64,000 bases of DNA from Apricaphanius iberus (taxonomy: Eukaryota; Chordata; Actinopteri; Cyprinodontiformes; Aphaniidae): the NCBI GenBank assembly GCA_028564705.1, contig JAPXFQ010001502.1, forward strand, positions 62,001 through 126,000, given 5' to 3'. The stretch's first letter is position 1. Every line of letters begins with the position of its first letter. The notes under the pieces are model-generated. The model saw only the letters and a list, made by a program, of their open reading frames with translations. It was not told the origin of the DNA and made no database searches. Shown here piece by piece: positions 57,101-64,000 of this stretch. The position numbers were made by a program, and so were the translations under genes.

Positions 57101-60100
57101 AAACTCAATGTATTGAGTTTTGAAGGAAAAGTCTCTATTAAATCTCCTTTTAAGACCTTGGAGTCTTTGTAAAGCAACACAGTGATTATTTGGTAAAACA
57201 GGATCTTCCACTCTGAAAGGCAAGTCGATGCAATAATGTCCATTGTTGAGCACTGCTGTATCCTTCACAATTTTCATGAATTTAATGTCCTCTCTTGACA
57301 TCTCAGGTTGTTCATCATATGTTCTTTCATTAAAGTCGTGATTGTACTGCAGCATCAACATATTATTCAAGTGCTCCACAGATATGCGATTAGCAGTTAA
57401 AACAGTGCATCCTGACTTTACACCAGCACATCCAGAGTCTCCAACACGAAGAGACCCGTTTATGATCCAGCCAACTCTGGTCTTCATTGCATATGGTCCA
57501 CCATATTGACTGTTTATCAATTCCCAAGGCTCCAAAACACTGGGAGAGTCAGTGCCGATGAGCAAGTCCACATTTGCATCTACTTCATGTAGCCTAATGC
57601 TACTCAGATACGGCCACTTTGCAACATCTTCCTGACATGGCACATTGACTTTGGACACAGGCAGAGTGGTTTGTGTCAGAACAGTTGGCAGTTCAATAAA
57701 GTCCTGAGTGTCGAGACCAGACACCTCCAAACCAGTTATTGCAGTAGTATTAATAGTTTGAGACTGACCCATGGTTTTTAACAATATATTGCAGCTTTTG
57801 CCTGTTGCTCCCAGTCTCTCAGCCAGACTTGCAGTGCAGAAAGTACCAGAACTCCCAGGGTCCAAGAAAGCATAAGTGTACACAGCTTTATTACTTTTCT
57901 GATTTTTCACCTGCACAGCCACGATGGAAAAAACAGCAGTGTCCTCTTCACCAGCCCCAATATGACCACACGTCTGCTGCTGTTCAGGTTCGGTGCTCAC
58001 AGTTTCTTTAGAGGTTATCCTTGTGACATCCTCCTTCCCCACATGCAGGACAGATGGGTGTTTCCTGTGGCACACTTCACAAGCCAAACGACTCTCACAA
58101 ATTTTGCTTGTGTGACCATATTTTAAACACCCAAAACAGATGCCTTTCTCCTTTAGAAACTGCATTTTGTCCTGTTGTGTCCTTGTTTTAAACTGAAAGC
58201 ATTTGTCCAAAGTGTGATTAGTGAGCTGGCAGAACAGACACTTGAGCTTGTTACTGCTACATGCTGTAAAGTTTTTCTTATCGTTAGGTCCTTCCTTCAG
58301 TGCATTGACGTTGGTGGCAAAAGAACCACTTTTCTTTTTATGTTTTACTTGAATTGATACCTTTGTATGACTGGCTGAGGGAACATCAGAAATATTTCCA
58401 AATAGTGGGTCTGAAACAATTTTGAATTGTTTTTCAATAAAATTGACAAGATCAACGAACACTGCTCTGCTTCCAGTTTCTTCCAGTATGTCACATGCCA
58501 CATTTCTCCACTTTTCCCTCAGCTTGTATGGAAGTTTCATTAGGATTGTCCTGAGGTTGGTCGGCATGTCCAACTCCTTCATGTACTTTATGTGATGTAC
58601 TATATTAGAGCAACCTCGAAGGAACAAAGCAAATGACTGCAGAGCGGTAACATCCTCAGGTTTTATTTGGGGCCAGTTGTTGATTTTGTCCATGTAAGCA
58701 GAGGAGATTTTGTGTTCACTGCCAAAATGTTCAGTCAAAAGTGTTTTTGCTCTTTGGTAACCAAGTTCAGAGGGGAGATGCTGACAACTTCTTACAATAT
58801 CTCTTGGCTGAGCCCTAGTATACTGTTCTAGAAAATACAAGCAATCACTGAAATTTAGAGTTTTTTTCTCAATACAATTTTCAAAGGCTTTTAGAAAAGA
58901 TTTAAAGTGCAGTGGGTCACCATCAAATACAGGTATATTTCTCATAGGCAGAGCAGAGGCTGTGTTTTGTTGAACCAACAGGGCAGTAATTTCATTTTGA
59001 CGCTGCATTATGTTCAAAATGTCTGAAGAGTGAGTTGTTTGAATATTGCCATGACCATTTTGCAGAACAGGTACTTCAATACTTTGTCTTTGGGGAACAT
59101 TAATAACATTTGTTACGGGCGATTGCATTTCCACTCGCTTGGGTTTAACTCTAGCAGGGACAGAATCTAATGTAAGACTGAGGAGAGATACAGAGCTCTT
59201 ATTGGTTGGCACAAAATGTTCAGCAGTTGGTTTTAGTCCATTTGTTCCTTGGATTTTTGACCTTTCCAGGTAAGAATTCATTCCATCTGATGTCGTAGGA
59301 CATTTTGATGTCTTTGAGCCACATTTTGAATTGGTTTCCAAAACCTCCAACTTTGCATTTGTCATTTTCATTTCTGCCTCGAGAACAAGTTGCTCCTTTT
59401 CTCTCCTTAAATGTTCCCGTTTCTTACGTAATTCTTCTTGTTCAAGCTTTATTTGTTCCTCCTGCGCCTCTAAAATATGCTTTTGTTTTAAGGCAGCCAT
59501 GCGCTCCTGTAAAACTGCTTTCTCTGCTTGTGCTAATATCTTTGCAGATGTGGTAGATGAAGCTTTAGACTGTTTAGAGCCAGTTTTTGAATATGCTGTT
59601 TTACAATTATTTGATGCACTGTCATCAGGTCCTATTTCATTTTGAATTTGGTTTTCAGGAGGCTTCATAAAATGTTCATATGAATGGCCTACATTTGATA
59701 ACCACCCTTTAACATCATCAACAAAATTTAAAAACATTTTTTCCTTTTGTTCAAAATATTTATTTTGTTTTCCTCTTTCATCCTGAGGTAAATCCAGTGA
59801 CACAAATAACAAATGATGTTGCTTTGCCTCATCAACACATGTTGTCATTTGATCCAAAAGAGACTTGACTTCATCAATATTGCCTGCGGAATGCATTAAT
59901 TTATCCATTTGGTTCATGTACGTTTTGGCTTGTTTACATTTCATCGATCTTTTTTCCTTACACGTTTGCATGAAAAACATCAATCCTTTAGTAGTGAAAC
60001 TTGTGCGCCTTTTTGTGGAAAGTGCCACCTGAGTGTCACTTGCGGCTCTTGTTGCAATGTCAGACATTTTTATATTTCACTGATGTTGGCCAGGTGCACA

Positions 60101-62173
60101 AATTTATTTGCGAAGATGAATGATAGACGTACCATGCAGCTCTTTGTTTGCGGCGGTGTTTCCTTTACGCACGGAATTGATTGCGCGCTGTGATAGTTGT
60201 TACGCGCGTCCGTGCGCGTCACCTGTGGAGGCTTTGGGCCTGTGCTCCTCCAAATTATAACACGGAGTGATCCTCCACGCAGTAAATGCAGCTCCAGCGC
60301 TCCAGTAGCGTAACCGTTATCCAATACGGTGTCCAGGGAAGCTTTACAGCGTCGGATGGATCAGATCGTGATGTTTGCGCCGTATCCAGCCTGCACAGCC
60401 TCCACTCCTAGGCCCAGCCTTTGTTCTTATCTCCAGCGTCCAGGTGTGTAATCCAATTCCATAAAGGGTAATCCAACAAGCGAAAAAGTCAAATTTTCAA
60501 GTAATCCAACAAAATGCATCCAGGGGCAGGTTTTTTACTTAATGTAGTGGCTATTTGTCCATAAAACTTAAACAAACGAATAATCGAACCTTCCAAATGG
60601 CCACTGTGGCTGCGTCAAGGGTTAGGTTTTACACAGTTGTGGAGACTTCAAATCAAGTAATGTCCAAGCCAAAGGAATGCGTTTGATGATGGTTTATTTA
60701 CTCAGTAAGCAAGTGCACAGACCTTTTGCAACCTCTCTACAGAGTTAGGCAAATCCTCTCTGAACAAGCACCCGCAGCTCCACCCTCCTTGCCCTATTTA
60801 TGTAAATCCTCATAACCATGTGACCAACAAACAATAATCTAATTAACCTAAATTAGCAGAAATGATAAACAAATAATAAGCATCAATACAAAATAAAGGA
60901 AATTAATTTTAGCAAGAAAGGAAATAAAAGAAACTATGACTTAAGCCTAAATTAAACAAAATACAAAAAATAGCTCCAACAGCGGTGATTCAGAGACCGG
61001 TGTAATGTACCTTGTGTAGAGCAGGAGCGAGAACAGGAACCAGGAAGCCGTTATGGATGTAACTCAACAACTGGGAGCGGATGGAGGGATGGGCCACCTG
61101 CAAAAGAAGGACAAAGACAGCGCAGCCTGGTTTTATATCATAATGGGAGCAGAGGAAAGCTAAACCTCTTGGGGGGGGGAACAGAAAATATGTGGATCAA
61201 ACTGTGATCCTATCGGATATGAAGTCAGTTATGAGGAAGATTCTCTTTATGTATTCGGTTTCAACAGTTAAGTTGACGGTAATGGTTAATTCAGTTCTAA
61301 GGGTTACGTGGTACCAGCTGTTTTCAGTGCCTACTTTGCTGTCGCTGGAAGCCTCCGGAATCAGACTGCAAATGTGACATCAGAAGACTGCTGGTCATTG
61401 ATTGGCTAGGAGCTGGAGTCACTGGTTGTTATGCAAGAGCATCATTCTTAAAATAAATCAGACCCTCCATTTTTAAAAACTCTGACTGAGCGTATTTGGA
61501 GCTTTAAGGTAAATATCAAAACTGAAAGATGTTACTTTATGTTTGTTCCCTGCCAGGACGACCCGACCCACATGGAGTTGGTACCCAAGCCCAAACCGTA
61601 TGGAGATGAGTAGAGCCTATTTGATCCACCCTGAGTATGTGCTGCTGGAAAATGTCATTCAGAGTGTTGATGAGGGCATGTCTGCATATTTTTGTGTGTT
61701 TCAGTGCAGGTTTGTACCTTTGTGACTGCACTGCAGAAATCCAGCGAGTGCAGGAAATGAACCAGAGCTGGAACCTGTTTATAAAGGATAAGAATCATGG
61801 ATTCAGTTATTCACACGTGTCTTTTAGCTAAACAACATCAAAATACAATAAAGTAAGGTATTTTAACCCAAACAGTCAACCTCACTGCTTTGTTCCAAAA
61901 CTTACTTCCCTGTTCGCAAATGTTTTCGTTTTAAACCTTTATGTTATCATCATTCCATAACTAATAAATTATTTCAGTAGCTTGATGTATTCCTTACAAA
62001 CTTGGATCACAGTTGTTGGTATAGGCAGATAGTCATTAATATTAACGGTTGCTGATGACAACCATCCTCACCTGCTGCCAGTCTGCAGCCTCCAGACAGT
62101 GCCAGTCTTCACTGTAAACCTGCAGCCTGGCTGGAAGAGACGAGTACAGACCAGACAGACCAGTGGCCAGGAC
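41612..62173 (-). CDS. fhip1a: FHIP1A (FAM160A1), FHF complex subunit; 5'-partial, 11 exons
   Basis: Exons: 62173-62072, 61774-61718, 61097-61011, 50877-50710, 50626-50547, 50441-50269, 50188-50077, 48161-46888, 44034-43856, 43780-43715, 41842-41612. All junctions are AG/GT, phases agree, and the total is exactly 843 codons with stop. Recognition rests on family blocks: VLATGLSGLYSSLP, LVHFLHSLDFC, YIHNGFLVPVLAPALHK, TAYLDLFLRSISEPALL, HRHDNVQILDTLVSRINTPF, SLALFRTLIGLFCEDVMLQL, RYLIPCSHL, YVEESDFQDDV, FTGPFISVLLSRLENLLENS, LASYPQPLLRSFLL and EFLKELAAITQEHSI. The SRINTPF and ASYPQPLL variants favour FHIP1A over FHIP1B. The family binds FTS and Hook proteins and links dynein to early endosomes. 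The N-terminal part (about 200 residues in relatives) is beyond the window. Confidence 0.9.
42360..42575. repeat. Interspersed repeat, related to 26905-27045 and 22490-22570
   Basis: Shared blocks are CAGCAGGTGTCAGTAGACCA, CATGAGGCCTCATCTACCCA and GTATCGTATCGGTTTGAAGA ending GTTGCATCC. The two parts occur separately at the other two sites. Confidence 0.6.
42845..42895. repeat. (TA)n microsatellite
   Basis: About 20 TA units in the last FHIP1A intron. Confidence 0.95.
42900..43330 (+). mobile_element. L2/Maui-like LINE 3' end
   Basis: CTCTCCACTGTCGCTTCATG, AAAGTGCCTTGAGATGACAT and TATAAATAAACTGAATTGAA, the same 3' UTR as at 32700-33085, ending in an (AT)n. Confidence 0.75.
43715..43780 (-). 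CDS. fhip1a: FHIP1A exon j
   Basis: 22 codons, VLELLHAQIERYVEERPEFP then TL, acceptor GTGTAG, donor CTG/GTAACT. It aligns to the family segment after LYQ. Confidence 0.85.
43856..44034 (-). CDS. fhip1a: FHIP1A exon i
   Basis: Encodes PFISVLLSRLENLLENSISV then NLLVTGILAQLASYPQPLLR and LYQ, the conserved C-terminal helical block. Confidence 0.93.
45047..45110. repeat. T64 homopolymer
   Basis: About 64 uninterrupted T residues. Its frame would encode only Phe and is not a gene. Confidence 0.9.
45820..45870 (-). ncRNA. Hammerhead-ribozyme-like core (Penelope-type remnant)
   Basis: On the minus strand CTGATGA (45861-45855) is followed by a 6-bp stem CCTCTT/AAGAGG with a GGAT loop, then GAAA (45835-45832) and a GTCTT-CC-AAGAC hairpin. 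This is the order of a hammerhead core: CUGAUGA, stem II, GAAA, stem III. Similar sequences are known in Penelope-like elements and in the common fish repeat around GGAAGACGTTTCACCTCT. Stem I and the cleavage triplet are not clear, so activity is doubtful. Confidence 0.45.
46535..46855. mobile_element. Fold-back MITE copy, abutting the FHIP1A large exon
   Basis: GGCAAAAACTGACCTCCAAT, then GATCTTGTTTTGAGACC, and at the other end AGTGAAGTAAGACAATTGCA and AATTCTCAAAATAACA. It is the same family as 52568-53063 and ends about 30 bases from the exon donor. Confidence 0.6.
46888..48161 (-). CDS. fhip1a: FHIP1A large linker exon (about 424 codons)
   Basis: Acceptor TTTCTCTAG, donor ACAG/GTTTGC. It starts ACRFWSAAYDGF and ends VPFTG. 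The conserved core is PRHIQEMSLNATKLVRGAYV then EESDFQDDV. The rest is low-complexity and charged (Ser/Lys/Glu-rich, RRKSEDG, a run of Glu near the end) and probably disordered. A short coiled coil is plausible at RRRVRALRKKLAEEEEQL. Confidence 0.93.
48500..49420 (+). mobile_element. Non-LTR retrotransposon RT C-terminal relic
   Basis: The frame 48522-48938 reads FIIDGVDTQKVSQFRFFSVV then INDKLTWKAHI, VVHLLYYSLIFPYTSYCLDV and FILQKRTVRIIHKANPREH, the thumb/C-terminal part of a fish LINE. The end is truncated and mutated. Confidence 0.8.
50077..50188 (-). CDS. fhip1a: FHIP1A exon g
   Basis: Acceptor GTGTGTCAG is chosen because the nearer CTGCAG (50155) is out of phase. Encodes LTVSDSVGFCRGSDFLMDVN then YIHYLLDARQAISITY. 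Confidence 0.85.
50269..50441 (-). CDS. fhip1a: FHIP1A exon f
   Basis: Starts YLIPCSHLSRKQCRSLKQRD and ends HIHWPEGEG. Donor GAAG/GTCAGT. Confidence 0.9.
50547..50626 (-). CDS. fhip1a: FHIP1A exon e
   Basis: Encodes LGTVSLALFRTLIGLFCEDV then MLQLVF. The acceptor is TCTCTAG before 50626; using the AG four bases later would break the frame. Confidence 0.9.
50710..50877 (-). CDS. fhip1a: FHIP1A exon d
   Basis: 56 codons, LTVEEVMATTAYLDLFLRSI through HDNVQILDTLVSRINTPFQ, between TATCTTTAG and CAG/GTAGCG. Confidence 0.92.
50878..51944. other. FHIP1A intron, host part
   Basis: Between exon d and the L2 tail there is AT-rich intron sequence with no recognisable element. Confidence 0.5.
51945..53359 (-). 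mobile_element. L2-like LINE fragment interrupted by a MITE and by the BEL element
   Basis: Minus-strand frames carry the end of an L2 RT: HWLPICFRIDFKVLLML then NGLAPSYLSE, and after a frameshift KVRTLSHGEVSFNYYGPHLW then NRLPEDLRAAENVHIFKSRL. The 3' tail is TATAAATAAAGTTGATTGAT at 51945-51975. The missing upstream bases resume at 60982-61008 beyond the BEL element. Confidence 0.8.
52568..53063. mobile_element. Palindromic MITE within the L2 3' UTR
   Basis: The ends are long inverted repeats: left ACTGCAAAAACTGTCCATCT then AACCAAGT; right AACTTGGTTAGATGGAAAGT then TTTTGCA. The interior carries a further short insertion (about 52700-52800, ATTTCCCCTGGTGGGACTAT then a TTCTA repeat), which looks like a LINE tail. 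Confidence 0.75.
53360..53798 (-). repeat. BEL 3' LTR
   Basis: 439 bp. On the minus strand it follows a purine-rich AGGGGCTGGGT (reverse complement of 53799-53809), a plausible polypurine tract. Confidence 0.93.
53969..60067 (-). CDS. BEL/Pao gag-pol polyprotein (2032 aa)
   Basis: Single ORF from ATG 60067. Approximate order by residue: Gag with a long coiled coil (about 180-250, ERMAALKQKHILEAQEEQIK); zinc knuckles C-x2-C-x4-H-x4-C and further Cys/His motifs (about 605-672); aspartic protease with FLDPGSSG (about 735); reverse transcriptase from about 1030 with FYVDD (about 1154); RNase H with FSDASQ (about 1330) and WTDST (about 1405); integrase HHCC zinc domain (about 1660-1705); integrase core with D (VDYFGP, about 1740), D (SDNGTNF, about 1800) and E (GGVWERLI, about 1850); C-terminal DUF5641-type domain (about 1930-2032). 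No envelope ORF. Length is complete for the family and no stop or frameshift was seen, so the copy may still be functional. Confidence 0.95.
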   Translation of the reverse strand: MSDIATRAASDTQVALSTKRRTSFTTKGLMFFMQTCKEKRSMKCKQAKTYMNQMDKLMHSAGNIDEVKSLLDQMTTCVDEAKQHHLLFVSLDLPQDERGKQNKYFEQKEKMFLNFVDDVKGWLSNVGHSYEHFMKPPENQIQNEIGPDDSASNNCKTAYSKTGSKQSKASSTTSAKILAQAEKAVLQERMAALKQKHILEAQEEQIKLEQEELRKKREHLRREKEQLVLEAEMKMTNAKLEVLETNSKCGSKTSKCPTTSDGMNSYLERSKIQGTNGLKPTAEHFVPTNKSSVSLLSLTLDSVPARVKPKRVEMQSPVTNVINVPQRQSIEVPVLQNGHGNIQTTHSSDILNIMQRQNEITALLVQQNTASALPMRNIPVFDGDPLHFKSFLKAFENCIEKKTLNFSDCLYFLEQYTRAQPRDIVRSCQHLPSELGYQRAKTLLTEHFGSEHKISSAYMDKINNWPQIKPEDVTALQSFALFLRGCSNIVHHIKYMKELDMPTNLRTILMKLPYKLREKWRNVACDILEETGSRAVFVDLVNFIEKQFKIVSDPLFGNISDVPSASHTKVSIQVKHKKKSGSFATNVNALKEGPNDKKNFTACSSNKLKCLFCQLTNHTLDKCFQFKTRTQQDKMQFLKEKGICFGCLKYGHTSKICESRLACEVCHRKHPSVLHVGKEDVTRITSKETVSTEPEQQQTCGHIGAGEEDTAVFSIVAVQVKNQKSNKAVYTYAFLDPGSSGTFCTASLAERLGATGKSCNILLKTMGQSQTINTTAITGLEVSGLDTQDFIELPTVLTQTTLPVSKVNVPCQEDVAKWPYLSSIRLHEVDANVDLLIGTDSPSVLEPWELINSQYGGPYAMKTRVGWIINGSLRVGDSGCAGVKSGCTVLTANRISVEHLNNMLMLQYNHDFNERTYDEQPEMSREDIKFMKIVKDTAVLNNGHYCIDLPFRVEDPVLPNNHCVALQRLQGLKRRFNRDFSFKTQYIEFINNMLEQGYAEKVPTDEPAPKQGKVWYIPHHGVHHPTKKKLRVVFDCGSTYKGTSLNSQLLQGPDLTNTLIGVLLRFRQEPVAVMADINAMFHQVWVPHKHVNFLRFLWWSNGDIRKNPEEYRMCVHLFGAVSSPSCSNYALRRTAQDNALQYPPNVLNTIKTNFYVDDCLKSTATEEDAVKLIHGLTSLCKKGGFHLQKWVTNSQNVFAMIPSNIRAGSLEDMDLDRDQLPVERALGMQWCVQRDTFSFRTAVQQRPHTRRGILSVVSSLYDPLGFLSPFIIPAKLLLQELCRMNFKWDEPVPSVFSKHWSEWLCELQCMSGFTVERCIKPKNFGTQVKAELHHFSDASQTAYGIVSYLRLESSDNVHVAFIVGKARVAPLKQVTIPRLELAAAVLAVRVDLMLLKELQLPQHKSVFWTDSTTVLKYIFNETKRFHTYVANRVSMIREATVKDQWRYVNTKTNPADEASRGLRAQEFGKGKWLKGPDFLNSPPTEWPKFNLDDSTIPSEDPEVKRELKVNAVITHSDDPISQLIHYFSSWRKLRTSVAWLLELKERLFLLSKRRQEYVVNQSDNVEKELKKFKATLGKSSLTPERLEEAEKAIIQFVQNQKFSSEIASLKCDPKIVSEDSPLYRLDPLIKDGVLRVGGRLSKSALLWEVKHPVILSKDLHVSQLILRHIHYQLGHAGRNHMLYKLRQKYWIINANSAARKIISQCTMCRRYRGKLGEQKMSDLPEERVLPEQAPFTNVGVDYFGPLDVRRGRTVLKRYGVIFTCLSSRALHLELAHSLDTDSCINAVRRFICRRGPVTSIRSDNGTNFVGAKKELRQALAALHHSKIERTLVQEGVKWSFNTPAASHQGGVWERLIRSVRSVLTSVVGHQTLDEEGLQTLFCEVEAILNDRPITKVSEDPNDFEALTPNHILQLKGKPILPPGLFEKSDLYIKRRWRQVQYLGELFWKRWTSEYLLVMQERQKWTRQKRSFTSGDIVIIADATAPRGSWMMGRVLSTTADSRGLVRSVKVKTKTSILDRPITKLCLLLEANK
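60543..60981 (-). repeat. BEL 5' LTR
   Basis: 439 bp, same termini as the 3' LTR. Outside a block of about 30 bp it differs at only a handful of positions. Confidence 0.93.
60982..61008 (-). mobile_element. L2 fragment continuing on the far side of the BEL insertion
   Basis: Joined across one copy of the TSD, the minus strand reads YITPVSESPHWLPI, a conserved L2 motif. The L2 remnant therefore starts at or within the FHIP1A splice donor at 61010. Confidence 0.6.
61011..61097 (-). CDS. fhip1a: FHIP1A exon c
   Basis: Encodes VAHPSIRSQLLSYIHNGFLV then PVLAPALHK. Its donor AAG/GTACAT sits at the edge of an L2 fragment that carries the BEL insertion. Confidence 0.9.
61718..61774 (-). CDS. fhip1a: FHIP1A exon b (19 codons)
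   Basis: Tiny exon encoding VPALVHFLHSLDFCSAVTK between TTTATAAACAG and AAG/GTACAA. It fills the gap between exons a and c exactly as expected for the family. Confidence 0.88.
62072..62173 (-). CDS. fhip1a: FHIP1A exon a (VLATGLSGLYSSLP)
   Basis: Acceptor GCTCTGCAG, donor CAG/GTGAGG, phase 0-0, 34 codons ending SEDWHCLEAADWQQ. Helical-solenoid N-terminal domain. Confidence 0.9.
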
Positions 62174-62179
62174 CTGCAG

Positions 62180-62750
62180 AGCCACAGAAACAGGCCGGTT
62201 AATGACTTAATGAGAGAACTAATGCGAACAGAAACTAACTGAAGAGCCTGAAACCTTCTGAACAGGTCCAGCAGCTGCAGATCAGATCAAAAACACACAG
62301 ACTCTTCTCACCAGAACCTCATCTTGCTTCAGAAGCAAGTAGATCATTTAGGCATCATTAAAAGCTACCTCTACGTTTCCAGGGACAGCAGCGCCCCCTA
62401 TCAGGCAGTCAGACCCAGTAAGGTGTTGAGATCTGCACCAGTGCTTTTCAGGACCACGCTTTAAAAAGTAACAAAAAAACTATATCCATGCCTCCGTGGG
62501 AGAGATGCGTTGAAGCTGACCTGCTGATCCATCACCTTATTAAGACTCTACCGTATGGTGATAAAACTCAGGGACCCAGAAAACACATACAGGCTTTTAT
62601 GCTATTTAAATTCCTGAGCAGATTAGCAGAGATTTAGGGCAGATGGGAGGAAAAAACTGATGGCCTGGACGAGATGGGTTTGTGCAATTTGACAAGATTA
62701 TGTACGAGAATACATTAGACTTTTAGGAAAAATTATTCATAAAGACTTAA

Positions 62751-62804
<54 letters not shown>

Positions 62805-64000
62805 CTAGGATGAAAAATACTTCTGTAGAAGGCTTTTACATTGAGTAAAGATAAAAACACATACTGGTTTCAAAACTACTCAAAGATAAAAATAAAATTG
62901 TTGCAAGCAAAAAAGAAAACACTATTAGGGACTAAAGCTTAAGGAGCATTACAGCTTTACCACACCTCCTCAAAAAATGTTTTACTAAGGGCCACAATGA
63001 ATATAAAGTTATATAAAAATTTTAATATTGCCGAATTTGGGACAGACTTGGCTACCTGTTTCAGCATCATATATTTCCTTTGACAAACAATGCATTTTTA
63101 TGCATTGCAAATAAATTTTAAAAATATATATGTGGACTAATGAGCATTAACACCAGTTTCATGGAGTGGAAGATTTGATGACTGATTGACTTTAAGTACT
63201 GCAATGAAGCCTTTGCTTGGGTCTCTCCCACCACGGTCTGCTTTGTTCTGGCTGGACTGTGAAGTGGGTTGAATTATCTAATTGTGTGATGGATCATGTA
63301 CAAACACACAGGATGTCAGAGTAGTGGACACTTAAAAGAATGATCAAAATGCAGTGAAATTCACTCTTTTCCGTTGCTGTGATTTAACTGGATAGGATGA
63401 TTGTCCATAAAGAAACAGAATTAGAAAGTGTAGATAACTGCAGGACAGTCTAAGGAGTGGAAGTAAAAAATATGTTAATAGATGAGTACTCCAGTTAAGA
63501 ACAGATAAAAAAATATTTCTACTTGTGTAAGGTAAAAAGTATTTAGCTGACAACAAATATTGACAAATACTGAATTTTTTTTTCACAAGTCAATTTATAT
63601 ACTATTCTTATGTATTAATAATATTAATAAATTATATCATGATGTGTTTTTTTTTTGTTTTTTTTTTTGTTTTTTGTTTTTTAACGTGTCCTGTCTAGCA
63701 GTATGCTACTCAGAATTGGTGTCTGAGTACCAAGTACAAGCCCAACAGTTTTACTTTCCCAAGCAGAGTATTACAGCTTCGCTGTAGTACGCCACTTGAT
63801 GTATATGTATGAAAAATCTTTATTAGTGATTACTGTGGGTTCAATTTCCTGACGTCATGGACATTAAACTGAGACAAGAAGGGAGAAAGGAAGAAGGTGA
63901 AGAAAAGAAACCGGACCAACAGAGGGGCGAACCGACGACACAAGACAGGGAGGCAAATAAAGAACACAAGAAAATATCCCAGTCCTCCACCTCTGCCGGA
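62180..64000. other. FHIP1A upstream intron, no further exon seen
   Basis: I searched the minus strand for the family segment that should precede VLATGLSG and did not find it. The next exon is therefore probably beyond base 64000. AT-rich sequence with T-runs near 63650. Confidence 0.5.
62750..62803. repeat. (TTA)n microsatellite
   Basis: About 18 perfect ATT/TTA units. Confidence 0.97.

Larger units (their letters stand above)
53360..60981 (-). mobile_element. Full-length BEL/Pao LTR retrotransposon
   Basis: A 7622-bp element bounded by two 439-bp LTRs beginning TGTAGTGGCT and ending CTCCAACA, flanked by the 5-bp direct repeat GCGGT (53355-53359 and 60982-60986). One uninterrupted gag-pol frame fills the interior. 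It lies in an FHIP1A intron in the same orientation as the gene. The intact frame and near-identical LTRs (apart from one patch) point to a recent insertion. Confidence 0.97.

Overview
The window is vertebrate nuclear DNA, almost certainly from a ray-finned (teleost) fish. It is AT-rich, with short GT-AG exons in long introns. The one recognisable host gene is a vertebrate FHIP1A orthologue, and the repeats are typical of fish: L2/Maui-like LINE tails, Tc1-like transposons, fold-back MITEs, a BEL/Pao LTR retrotransposon, a Penelope-like remnant, and GATA, GGAT and GAAA microsatellites. All the host genes I can support lie on the minus strand. Most of the sequence is intron, intergenic DNA and transposon debris.

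Left and centre (1-36.7 kb) hold a cluster of small genes for secreted or membrane proteins. Gene A (10342 to beyond base 1) encodes a signal peptide, a Ser/Thr-rich ectodomain with several N-glycosylation sequons, one membrane span and a cytoplasmic tail. Genes B (25298-21143) and D (36681-30062) are three-exon genes for 89-residue proteins: signal peptide, short acidic tyrosine-containing ectodomain, hydrophobic C-terminus. Copy C (28.5-27.3 kb) is a duplicate of the 5' part of B; its ATG is changed and it has no terminal exon of its own. Signal-peptide exons of A, B and C are homologous, and all four upstream regions share a short AACTGC element, beside a TATA-like sequence in A, C and D. 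Exon phases are mostly 1-1. I could not identify the family.

Right (41.6-64 kb) is the 3' part of FHIP1A: 11 coding exons, 842 codons, all phases consistent, with the N-terminal exons beyond the right edge. FHIP1A belongs to the FTS-Hook-FHIP (FHF) complex, which couples dynein to early endosomes. One of its introns carries an apparently intact 7.6-kb BEL/Pao element (439-bp LTRs, TSD GCGGT, single 2032-codon gag-pol ORF), inserted into an older L2-like LINE fragment that reaches the splice donor of the upstream exon.

Between and inside the genes are an L2 RT relic at 12.2-14.5 kb interrupted by a DNA transposon, a second RT relic at 16.2-17.0 kb, Tc1 relics at 35.5-37.2 kb, a hammerhead-ribozyme-like motif at 45.8 kb, and several MITEs. 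No tRNA, rRNA or CRISPR was seen.
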